The translations under genes and the position numbers were made by a program. This document shows positions 25,829 to 33,453 of a stretch of DNA of 64,000 nt, in pieces; position 1 is the stretch's first letter; every line of letters starts with the position of its first letter. Origin of the DNA: BOG-908 sp963692875 (GTDB taxonomy: Bacteria; Pseudomonadota; Alphaproteobacteria; Acetobacterales; Acetobacteraceae). The stretch covers positions 124,001 to 188,000 of the forward strand of contig OZ240673.1 in the NCBI GenBank assembly GCA_965198755.1, given 5' to 3'. Under the pieces are notes generated by a model. It did no database searches. It worked only from the letters and a program-made list of their open reading frames with translations, and was not told where the DNA came from.

Positions 25829-28800
25829 TCTCCTCTCGCGTCCCCAGGCGCCGCCCCAAGCCAACCCTGGACCTGGCCCCGCTCACCGCCCGCGCCCATG
25901 CAGCCTGGCGCCAAGGCGAGGCCCTGGCCGATCAAGGCGACGCGCGAGCCGCCCTTCCCTGGCTCGACCGCGCCCACCGCCTGGCTCCCTCGGACCAGAA
26001 CCTGCGTTTTGCCCTGGCGTGGCGCCGCCTGCAGGCCGGCGAGCCCGCCGCTGCCGCCCCGCTGTTCGCCGACATGGCACGGCGGTTCGGCTCCCCCGAG
26101 TGCTGGGCCGGCCTGGCCGCCTGCCACGTTGCAACCGGCGATGTGCAGGCCGCGCGGGAGGCCGTCGCCACTGCGCTGTCCACCAACGCGGTCGACGCAG
26201 CCCTGGCGAGGCTTGCCGACCAGCTCGCCGGCCCGCAAGGCTGGTGCGGCCTGGGCGCCGGCTTCAGGCTGCTGGGGGCCGACCCCGCCAAGCTCGAGCT
26301 GCTGCTGGACGGCGCCGCAACCTCCGGCCCCACACAGCACGCGCGCTGTCTGCCGCAGGCCACAGGCCGCCTGGCCCCGCTAGACGCCGGCTGCTCGGAC
26401 CCTGAAGACGTCCGCCGCCCGGATCCGCAGGACACCCGCCTTCTCCCGCCGAAAGAGACGCGCCGCCCGGACCCGGAAGACGTCCGCCGCCCGAACCCGC
26501 AGGACACCCGCCCCCTTCCGCTGCAAGACGCGCGCCGCCCGGATCCGCAAGGCGCTCGCCGCCCGGGTCCGCAGGACACGCGCCTTCTCTCTCTGCAAGA
26601 CGCGCGCCGCCCGGACCCGCAAAACGCCCCCCGCCCGGATCCGCAGGACACGCGCCTCCTCTCGCCGCAAGACGCGCACCCCTCGGACCCGCACGATCCC
26701 CGCAGCCTGCCGCCGCACTGGCGCACCGCCCGCCGGCTCGACGTGCTGCGCCACGGCGAACCGCTCCTCGGCTCGCCCATCTCGCTCGCCGCGATCACCC
26801 GGACGGAGGGCATGGTGCGCCGCCACGGCAGCCGCGTCACCGGTCATGCCTGGCACCCCGCCGCCCCTGACGCCGACCCTGAACTGCGCGTGCTGAGCGA
26901 AACAGGCAGCGAGCTCGCCCGCCTGACAGCCACCGAGCCGACGGCGACCATCGACGGCACCACCCCGCTCGCCCGCCCGCGCGGCTTTGCCTGTGACGTG
27001 CCCCTCCACCTCACCATCCACGTCGTTGGCCCGGACGGGCGCGACCTCCTCGGCAGCCCGTTGCCGCCCGACAGCCCCGCGCCACGCTCGGCGACGTCTA
27101 CCGTCCAACCCGCATCCTCCCTGTCCGCCACCGGCGCCGCTTCCGTCCCGCCCTCAACCGACGCCGCAAGCGCCTTGCATGCGGCCGACGCCGCATCCGC
27201 CCCACCTCCGCCCGACGCCGCGCCCATCCCGCATCCGCACGACGCTCCCCCGCCGTTCCCCCACCCGACCGACGCCCCCCAAGCACTCACCCCACCCCGG
27301 CAGCTATCCAAGCACGTCCCGGACCCCGCCCTCCCGGTCAACGTCGTCATTCCCGTCTACCGCGGCCTGCGCACCACGCTCGACTGCATCGCTGCCGTCC
27401 TGGCCACCCTGGCCCCCCCCCACCGCCTCACCGTGGTGGACGACAACACCCCCGACCCGGACCTCGCCGAAGCACTGGACCGCCTCGCCCAGGCGGGAAG
27501 CATCCACCTCCTGCGCCCCCACCCCACCCGCAATCTCGGCTTCCCCGCCGCCGCCAACGCCGGCCTCTCCGCCGCCCCCGGCCACCACGTCATACTGCTC
27601 AACAGCGACACCCTGGTCGCCCCCCTCTGGCTCGAGACCCTGCGTGACGCCGCCTGCAGCGCGCCGGACATCGGCACCGCCACCCCGCTGTCCAACGAGG
27701 CGAGCATCTTCAGCTACCCCGACCCGGACGGCGGCAACCCGGCGCCCACCCTGACTGAGACCCGCCGCCTGGCCAGCCTCGCCGCCCACGCCAACCCCGG
27801 CCCCCCGGTCGACGTCCCCACCGCCCACGGCTTCTGCATGTTCGTCCGCGCCGACTGCCTGGCGGAGACCGGCCTGCTCGACCAGGCCACCTTCGCCCAG
27901 GGCTACGGCGAGGAAAACGATTTCACGGAACGCGCCCGTGCCCTCGGCTGGCGCCACATCGCCGTCCCCGCCACGTTCGTGGCCCATCTCGGCGGCGTCT
28001 CGTTCGGCGGCGCCGGCGCCCAGCTCCTGCGCCGCAACCTCGCCATCCTGGACCAGCGCTACCCCACCTACCGCGCCCGCATCGCCGCCCACATCGCCGC
28101 CGACCCGCTCGCCGCCGCCCGCCGCCGACTCGACGCCGCCCGCTTCGCCGACCGCACAGCCCCCAGAAGTGTCGACCGCCCGGCCGCCACCGGCGCCAAC
28201 CGCCCAAACGTCCCCGGCGCCGACCGCCCGGCCGCCACCGGCGCCGATCGCCCAGCCGCCACCGGCGCAAACCGCCCAGCCCCCACCGGCGCCGACCGGC
28301 CGGCCACGCGCGGCCCCGACCACCCTGCCACCCCCGGCACCAACCGCCCGGCCGCCAGCGGCGCCGTCCTGCTGGTCACCCATGGCGGCGGCGGCGGCAC
28401 CGCCCGCATCGTCGCCGAACGCGCCCACGCCATCGCCGCTGAAGGTGCCACCCCCATTCTGCTGCGCGCCGTGGACGGCCTGTGCGAGGTCAGCGCCCCC
28501 GACGAGCCCACCCCCAACCTGGTTTTCGAGCTGCCGCGCGAGACCGGCGCGCTGATCCGCCTGCTGCGCCCCGCCCGCCCCATCCGCGCCGAGCTGCATC
28601 ACCTGCTCGGCCACCATCACGCCATTCTCGGCGTCATCGCCGGCCTGGCCATCCCGTATGACGCCTGGGTGCACGACTACGCCTGGTTCTGCGCCCGCCT
28701 CTCGTTTACCACCGGGCAGGGCCGCTTCTGCGGCGAAGCCGAACCCGCCACCTGCGAGGCCTGCCTGGCCACCTGGGGCCGCGGCATCGAAGACCCGGTC

Positions 28801-29412
28801 GCGCCCGCCGAGCTGCGTCGCCGCAGCGCCGCCGACCTCGCCCGCGCCCGCGCCGTCATCGTCCCCTCTGCCGACGTCGCCCGCCGCGTCGTCCGCCACG
28901 CACCCGCCGTCTGCCCGACCATCCAGCCCTGGGAGGCCGACCCGCCTTACGCCCCCGCCAGCGTGGTCCGCCGCACCGCCGGCCCCGTCCGCGTCGCGGT
29001 GATCGGCGCCATCGGCCAGGAAAAAGGCTACGACGTGCTGCTGGCCTGCGCGCGCGACGCCGCCGCCCGCGCTCTTAACCTCGCTTTCACCGTCATCGGC
29101 TACACCGAGGACGACGACACGCTGATGGCCACCGGCCGCGTCTTCATCACCGGCGAGTTCACCCGCAACGAGGCGCCCAGCCTCATCGAGGCGCAGCGCG
29201 CGCAGCTGGCGTTCCTGCCCTCGATCTGGCCGGAGACCTGGTGCTACGCGCTGAGCGATGCCTGGTCGGCCGGGCTGTCTGCCGCAGTGTTCGATATCGG
29301 CACGCCGGCCGAGCGGGTGCGCAGCGCCGGCCGGGGTTGGGTGTTGCCGCTGGGACTACCACCGGCGGTTGTTTGCGACGCGCTGTTGCGGCTTTGCGGC
29401 GAAGCGGATTAG
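25825..29412 (+). CDS. TPR / GT2 / GT4 multidomain glycosyltransferase
   Basis: About 1,195 residues. In order: TPR-like helices (residues about 1-150); a minisatellite-encoded Arg/Pro/Asp/Gln linker (195-290); a beta-rich region; an Ala/Pro/His linker; a GT2 glycosyltransferase (about 505-770) with VNVVIPVYRG, VVDDNTPD, LLNSDT and GYGEEND; a second minisatellite linker (784-847); then a GT4-like GT-B half (GQEKGYDVLL, FLPSIWPETWCYALSDAW). It probably adds two sugars to a surface polymer or exported protein. No ATG fits; TTG 25825 lies at the edge of R11, and another TTG at 25804 lies inside it. Confidence 0.82.
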   Translation: MISSRVPRRRPKPTLDLAPLTARAHAAWRQGEALADQGDARAALPWLDRAHRLAPSDQNLRFALAWRRLQAGEPAAAAPLFADMARRFGSPECWAGLAACHVATGDVQAAREAVATALSTNAVDAALARLADQLAGPQGWCGLGAGFRLLGADPAKLELLLDGAATSGPTQHARCLPQATGRLAPLDAGCSDPEDVRRPDPQDTRLLPPKETRRPDPEDVRRPNPQDTRPLPLQDARRPDPQGARRPGPQDTRLLSLQDARRPDPQNAPRPDPQDTRLLSPQDAHPSDPHDPRSLPPHWRTARRLDVLRHGEPLLGSPISLAAITRTEGMVRRHGSRVTGHAWHPAAPDADPELRVLSETGSELARLTATEPTATIDGTTPLARPRGFACDVPLHLTIHVVGPDGRDLLGSPLPPDSPAPRSATSTVQPASSLSATGAASVPPSTDAASALHAADAASAPPPPDAAPIPHPHDAPPPFPHPTDAPQALTPPRQLSKHVPDPALPVNVVIPVYRGLRTTLDCIAAVLATLAPPHRLTVVDDNTPDPDLAEALDRLAQAGSIHLLRPHPTRNLGFPAAANAGLSAAPGHHVILLNSDTLVAPLWLETLRDAACSAPDIGTATPLSNEASIFSYPDPDGGNPAPTLTETRRLASLAAHANPGPPVDVPTAHGFCMFVRADCLAETGLLDQATFAQGYGEENDFTERARALGWRHIAVPATFVAHLGGVSFGGAGAQLLRRNLAILDQRYPTYRARIAAHIAADPLAAARRRLDAARFADRTAPRSVDRPAATGANRPNVPGADRPAATGADRPAATGANRPAPTGADRPATRGPDHPATPGTNRPAASGAVLLVTHGGGGGTARIVAERAHAIAAEGATPILLRAVDGLCEVSAPDEPTPNLVFELPRETGALIRLLRPARPIRAELHHLLGHHHAILGVIAGLAIPYDAWVHDYAWFCARLSFTTGQGRFCGEAEPATCEACLATWGRGIEDPVAPAELRRRSAADLARARAVIVPSADVARRVVRHAPAVCPTIQPWEADPPYAPASVVRRTAGPVRVAVIGAIGQEKGYDVLLACARDAAARALNLAFTVIGYTEDDDTLMATGRVFITGEFTRNEAPSLIEAQRAQLAFLPSIWPETWCYALSDAWSAGLSAAVFDIGTPAERVRSAGRGWVLPLGLPPAVVCDALLRLCGEAD
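26407..26694 (+). repeat. Coding minisatellite 1: four 72-bp units
   Basis: Four tandem 24-residue units inside the giant glycosyltransferase, consensus D-V/A-R-R-P-D-P-Q-D-T-R-L-L-x-x-Q-D-A-R-R-P-D-P-Q. Each unit is itself built of shorter RRPDPQ-type repeats. Unit length is a multiple of three, so copy-number change keeps the frame. Confidence 0.85.
28174..28365 (+). repeat. Coding minisatellite 2: eight 24-bp units
   Basis: Eight tandem 8-residue units, consensus D/N-R-P-A-A-T-G-A, in the linker between the GT2 and GT-B parts. Units differ by point changes (NVP, APT, ATR, HPATP), so it is not a very recent expansion. Confidence 0.85.
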
Positions 29413-29566
29413 TAAGGCAAGGCCTTCTTTTTTGAAAAATAGAAGCAAAAAAGTTTTGACCCCGCTGTCGCCGCAAGCTGAAACAACTCGTTTCACCCCG
29501 ACGCATCCAAGGGAACAAAAGTTTTTTGGTTCTTTCTTTCAAAAAAGAACTGCTTCCTTTTCTTTC
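29413..29566 (+). repeat. Element R12
   Basis: CTTC left hairpin with a mismatch, GTTC right hairpin, forward core with a longer middle. Starts directly after the glycosyltransferase stop and ends 14 nt before the next start. Confidence 0.9.
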
Positions 29567-29580
29567 TTGGAGCCGACCGA

Positions 29581-30663
29581 GTGAGCGACCAGAAAACCCA
29601 GGCCATAACCGGCGCGCCCGCCTCCAAGCCCATGCAGCGCGTTGTCACCGAGCTGAAGGTCTCGGCCAACCTGATGACGCTGGATTCCGGCCTGTTCTGC
29701 ATCTTCAACGCGCCCGGCAGCGCCTTGCCGGACGCCGGCACCGGCCTGCCCGGCGTGCGCGTCTCCCTGCCGCCCGGCCCGGTGTTCCGCCCGGACGCCG
29801 TCACCATCACCAGCTTCCGCGACGACGGCTGGCTGGGCGGCTGGAACGGTGCGGCTCTGGTGCGCGTCACCCGCGGCCCGGCGCAGATCCTGGTCACCAT
29901 CTACCAGGCGCCCAACACCACCGCCGAGGCGCCCAAGCTGCAGATCCTGCGCCTGGCCGAAGCCACCGCCCTGCCGCCGCTGGGCGTGCCGGCCGCAGCA
30001 CCCCAGCCGGCACAGCCGCAAGCATTGCCAAGCCCCGCCAACGCATCCCGCCCGGCCGGCGCACCTGGCCAAGCGCCAGCCGCCACGGGCACGCCGCAGA
30101 CTGCCCAGCAGAAGGTTGCACCCCAGGCGCTGCCCCAGAACACGCCCGCCGGCGCGTCGCAGACCAGTGGTGAGGCCACCAAGGCTGCCGAGATGGTGGC
30201 CCACATACAGGGCCGCGGCGACGTCCTCACCACGCTCGGCGAGTGGATGGGCGCGCCCGGCAGCAAGGCGTGGATCGAAGGTTTCGCGGTCTCCCCCAAA
30301 AGCCCGGTGGGCCCCGCCGACATCGAATACCAGGCCGTGCTGGGCCGCGGCTGGCTGAGCCCCTGGGCCGAGGGCGGCCAGTATTGCGGCAGCCGCGGAA
30401 TGAGCCTGCCCATCCTGGGCCTGCGCATGCGCCTGCGCGGCGAGGCGGCCGAGCGGTTCGACTGCGTGGTGGAAGCCAGCTTCGTGGATGGCACCCGCGT
30501 CGGCCCGCTGGACAACGGCGAGCCGTGCCAAGCGGACAGCATGTCGCCGCTGGAGGCGTTCAACATCAAGCTGGTGCCGCGCGAGGATGCGGCTGAGCCG
30601 GAACCTGCGGCAAAGCCGGCCCGCGCGGTGGTGCCAAAGCGGAAGACGCGGGAGAAAAAGTAA
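29581..30663 (+). CDS. Protein with ChW-like C-terminal repeats, unknown function
   Basis: 360 residues. The N-terminal 125 residues look beta-rich (ANLMTLDSGLFCIFNAPG, FRDDGWLGGWNGAALVRV). A Pro/Ala/Gln-rich linker (about 140-200) follows. The C-terminal 130 residues carry two segments like clostridial hydrophobic ChW repeats: IEYQAVLGRGWLSPWAEGGQ...LPILGLRMRL and VEASFVDGTRVGP...SPLEAFNIKL. There is no signal peptide, so export would have to be non-Sec, for example by the type I exporter upstream (inference). GTG start at 29581. Confidence 0.6.
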   Translation: MSDQKTQAITGAPASKPMQRVVTELKVSANLMTLDSGLFCIFNAPGSALPDAGTGLPGVRVSLPPGPVFRPDAVTITSFRDDGWLGGWNGAALVRVTRGPAQILVTIYQAPNTTAEAPKLQILRLAEATALPPLGVPAAAPQPAQPQALPSPANASRPAGAPGQAPAATGTPQTAQQKVAPQALPQNTPAGASQTSGEATKAAEMVAHIQGRGDVLTTLGEWMGAPGSKAWIEGFAVSPKSPVGPADIEYQAVLGRGWLSPWAEGGQYCGSRGMSLPILGLRMRLRGEAAERFDCVVEASFVDGTRVGPLDNGEPCQADSMSPLEAFNIKLVPREDAAEPEPAAKPARAVVPKRKTREKK

Positions 30664-30799
30664 GCAAGCAGTTCTTTTTTGAAAAAAAGAACCAAAAAAC
30701 TTTTAGTCTCTTGGGTGTACGCTGAAGGAAACTCCGCGACAGCCGGACCAAAAGTCTTTTGCTTCTTTTCTTCAGAAAAGAAGGTCTTGCCTGCTTGCC
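30663..30799 (+). repeat. Element R13
   Basis: GTTC left hairpin; CTTC right hairpin with TTTTCT/AGAAAA stem; reverse core. The TAA stop of the preceding gene runs straight into the element (TAAGCAAGC). Confidence 0.92.
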
Positions 30800-30809
30800 C
30801 GAGCCCGGC

Positions 30810-32030
30810 ATGAGGTACCTCTTCGTCCACCAGAACTTCCCGGCCCAGTACCTGCACCTGCTGCGCCACCTGGCAGCGCAAAACACGCACGACCTGCTGT
30901 TCCTGACCGAAGCGCCGCGCAACCAGCTCGCCGGCGTGCGCAAAATCCTCCGCCCGCAGCCGCGCAACCCGGGCCAGAACACCCTGCCCAACGCGCGCGA
31001 GATCGACCTTGCGCTGTCACGCGCGGAACTCGTCGTGCGCTCCTGCGAGAACCTCAAGACGCTCGGCTTCACGCCGGACGTCATCATCGGCCATCACGGC
31101 TGGGGCGAGCTGCTGCACATCAACGACGTCTGGCCGGACACGCCGCTGCTCGGCTACCAGGAATTCTACTACAACCTGCACGGTTTCGACGTGGGCTTCG
31201 ACCCGGAGTTCCCGCCGGGACCAGACATGTCGGCACGCATCCGCACCAAAAACGTCGTCAACCTGATCGCGCTGAACAACCCCGGACTGGGCCAGACGCC
31301 CACGGATTTCCAGCACAGCACCTACCCGAACTGGGCGCGCAACAAGATCGCCGTACTGCGCGAGGGCGTGAACCTCGACATCTGCCGGCCCAACCCGGAC
31401 CTGCGCCGCCGCACCGTCACCCTTGGCGGCTACAAGGTCGCCCCCGCGGACAAGCTCGTCACCTACGTGGTGCGCGACCTCGAACCGTACCGCGGCTTCC
31501 ACGTGTTCATGCGCGCCCTGCCGCGCATCCTGCACGCGCGCCCGGACGCACGGGTGATCCTGGTGGGCGGCGACGGCGTCAGCTACGGCGCCAAACCCGC
31601 CGCCGGCACCTGGCGCGAACACATGCAGGACGAACTCGCCGGCCGTCTCGACCTGTCGCGCGTGCACTTTGCCGGCCGCGTCCCTTACGACACCTACGTC
31701 AAACTGCTGCAACGCTCCGACGCGCACGTCTACCTGACCTACCCTTTCGTCGCCTCGTGGTCGTTGCGCGAGGCAATGGCCACCGGCTGCGCGCTGGTGG
31801 TAAGCGACACGGCACCGGTGCGCGAGTTCGTCACCGACGGCGTCAGCGGCCGGCTGGCCACGTTCCTGCAACCCGAAACAATTGCTGACCGCGTGCTGGA
31901 GGTGCTCGAAGATCAGGCACTGTCGGCGCGCATGCGCGCCGGCGCGCGGGCCTGGGCGGAGGCTAACCTGGACATGGATGTGTACATTAGGAACTACGAG
32001 GCGCTGATTGCGCGGGCGGTCGGGACGTAG
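30810..32030 (+). CDS. GT4-family glycosyltransferase
   Basis: 406 residues, GT-B fold. The N-terminal acceptor domain starts MRYLFVHQNFPAQYLHLLRHLA and includes HHGWGELLHINDVWPDTPLLGYQEFYY, a typical Glyco_trans_4-like segment. The C-terminal nucleotide-sugar domain has RDLEPYRGFHVFMRALP, VHFAGRVPYDTYVKLLQRSDAHVYLTYPFVASWSLREAMATGCALV. Cytoplasmic; likely builds a surface glycan together with the upstream multidomain glycosyltransferase. Start ATG 30810; the upstream frame is repeat R13. Confidence 0.88.
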   Translation: MRYLFVHQNFPAQYLHLLRHLAAQNTHDLLFLTEAPRNQLAGVRKILRPQPRNPGQNTLPNAREIDLALSRAELVVRSCENLKTLGFTPDVIIGHHGWGELLHINDVWPDTPLLGYQEFYYNLHGFDVGFDPEFPPGPDMSARIRTKNVVNLIALNNPGLGQTPTDFQHSTYPNWARNKIAVLREGVNLDICRPNPDLRRRTVTLGGYKVAPADKLVTYVVRDLEPYRGFHVFMRALPRILHARPDARVILVGGDGVSYGAKPAAGTWREHMQDELAGRLDLSRVHFAGRVPYDTYVKLLQRSDAHVYLTYPFVASWSLREAMATGCALVVSDTAPVREFVTDGVSGRLATFLQPETIADRVLEVLEDQALSARMRAGARAWAEANLDMDVYIRNYEALIARAVGT

Positions 32031-32167
32031 GCAAGCAAGCAAGCGGTTCTTTTTTGAAAAAAAGAACCAAAAAACTTTTGTTCGCTGGGTACACGTTGCC
32101 GGAGACTCCGCGACAGCAGTTGTAAAAGTTTTTTGGTTCTTTTTTTCAAAAAAGAACCGCTTGCTTA
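32031..32167 (+). repeat. Element R14
   Basis: GTTC hairpins on both arms, reverse core. Starts on the stop of the GT4 gene. Followed after only about 27 nt by another copy, R15. Confidence 0.92.
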
Positions 32168-32227
32168 TAACAACTGGCGTTGATGCTTTCTCGTAGAAAG
32201 CAAGCAGTTCTTTTTTGAAAAAAAGAA

Positions 32228-32287
32228 CCGCGGATTCAACTTTGAAACGCATAAAGGGTAAGCCTTCCCGACCGCCACTAAGGGGCG
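32228..32287 (+). repeat. IS30-family left terminal inverted repeat
   Basis: 60 bp; matches the reverse complement of 33257-33315 with a single extra A (GGGTAAGCC against GGGTAGCC). Unusually long for this family. Confidence 0.9.
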
Positions 32288-33228
32288 AAGAAGACCTCGT
32301 GTGGGGTCTTGTAGCCGAGGACCTTGCGTGGGCGCGAGTTGAGTTTGTTTTGCACGCGCAGGACGGCGGCCGGGGTGATGGTGGCCAAGCTGGTGCCTTT
32401 TGGAAAATATTGGCGGACCAGTCCGTTGGTGTTCTCGTTCAGGCCGCGTTCCCAGGCGTGATACGGCTTGGCGAAGTAGAAGTTGGCCGCCAGCCGGCGC
32501 GCGACACGGGCGTGCAGGGCGAATTCCTTGCCGTTGTCGGCGGTGATGGTGTGCACGCGTGCGCTGTGGCGTCGCAGCTTGGCGATGATGGCGCGGCTTG
32601 CGGGTTCGGCCTGGGCGGCGTGCAGCTTATGCAGCAGGGTGTAGCGCGAGACGCGGTCCACCAGGCTGAGAATGGCGCCTTGCTGGCGGGCGCCGATGAT
32701 GGTGTCGACCTTCCAATCGCCGATGCGCACGCGCTGGTCCACGATGGCCGGTCTTTGATCGATGTCGATCCGGCCAGGGATGATGCCGCGCCCGGCCAGC
32801 TTGCCGCCCCGCTTGTTGTAGCGCTTGCCAGTGCGCCGCAGCTGCTGGAACAGCGTGCCGCCGGCGCGCTTGTCGGCCCAGATGTGCTGGTAGATGCGCT
32901 CGTGGCTGATGCAGGTTTGCTGCGTCTGCGCCAGCCAGGAGCTGATCTGCTGCGGGCTCCATTCCTGCCGCCTCAGCTTGGCTTCGATCAGCTTGACCAC
33001 CGCCGGCGTCATCTTGCGCGCAAAGCTGCTGGCCGCCGACCGACGCCGCGTTGCCGCGTCCTGCGCCAGCCCGGAGCAGTAGCCGCCGGCACCGCCGTTG
33101 CGCTGCAACTCGCGGCAGACGGCCGACTGGCTGACGCCAATCCGCATCGCCATCGCCGCCTGCGTCAGACCAGCCTCATGCAACGCCGCCAGCTCACAGC
33201 GTTGCTCCGCCGTCAAATGCTTGCCCAT
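32278..33228 (-). CDS. IS30-family transposase
   Basis: 316 residues, DDE enzyme. The N-terminal HTH (LTAEQRCELAALHEAGLTQAAMAMRIGVSQSAVCRELQRNGG) resembles other IS30 proteins. The catalytic core shows the acidic residues in KVDTIIGARQQGAILSLVDR, ITADNGKEFALH, and the E of RGLNENTNGLVRQYFPKG, the IS30 signature. Its 3' end runs into the left inverted repeat. Reading frame intact. Confidence 0.96.
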   Translation of the reverse strand: MGKHLTAEQRCELAALHEAGLTQAAMAMRIGVSQSAVCRELQRNGGAGGYCSGLAQDAATRRRSAASSFARKMTPAVVKLIEAKLRRQEWSPQQISSWLAQTQQTCISHERIYQHIWADKRAGGTLFQQLRRTGKRYNKRGGKLAGRGIIPGRIDIDQRPAIVDQRVRIGDWKVDTIIGARQQGAILSLVDRVSRYTLLHKLHAAQAEPASRAIIAKLRRHSARVHTITADNGKEFALHARVARRLAANFYFAKPYHAWERGLNENTNGLVRQYFPKGTSLATITPAAVLRVQNKLNSRPRKVLGYKTPHEVFFAP

Positions 33229-33256
33229 CCAGACCCCCTTGCCGGAAGTCTAGACA

Positions 33257-33315
33257 CGCCCCTTAGTGGCGGTCGGGAAGGCTACCCTTTATGCGTTTCA
33301 AAGTTGAATCCGCGG
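33257..33315 (-). repeat. IS30-family right terminal inverted repeat
   Basis: 59 bp; partner of 32228-32287. The transposase promoter should lie in or next to this end. Confidence 0.9.
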
Positions 33316-33453
33316 ACCAAAAAACTTTTGACTCCGCTGTCGCGCGCTCTCCGGAAAGGACCGCGACAGCGGAGACAAAAGTCTTTTGCTTCTTTTCTTC
33401 AGAAAAGAAGGCCTTGCTTGCTTGGGAACGGTCAACCTTCAGGCCGGTTTCTA

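Larger units (their letters stand above)
32228..33315 (-). mobile_element. Complete IS30-family insertion sequence, about 1,088 bp
   Basis: One transposase gene between near-perfect terminal inverted repeats of 59-60 bp that begin CCGCGGATTCAACTTTGAAA. The element lies inside repeat R15. A target duplication cannot be fixed by eye because the outermost bases are themselves palindromic (CCGCGG); ACC on both sides is one candidate. It looks intact and so possibly active. Confidence 0.9.
32194..33421 (+). repeat. Element R15, split by the IS30-family insertion
   Basis: The left arm lies at 32194-32227 (GTTC hairpin) and the rest at 33316-33421 (core plus CTTC right hairpin with TTTTCT/AGAAAA stem). 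Joining the two sides restores a normal element. The core (GCGCGCTCTCCGG) and both flanks group it with R4 and R34. Confidence 0.88.
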
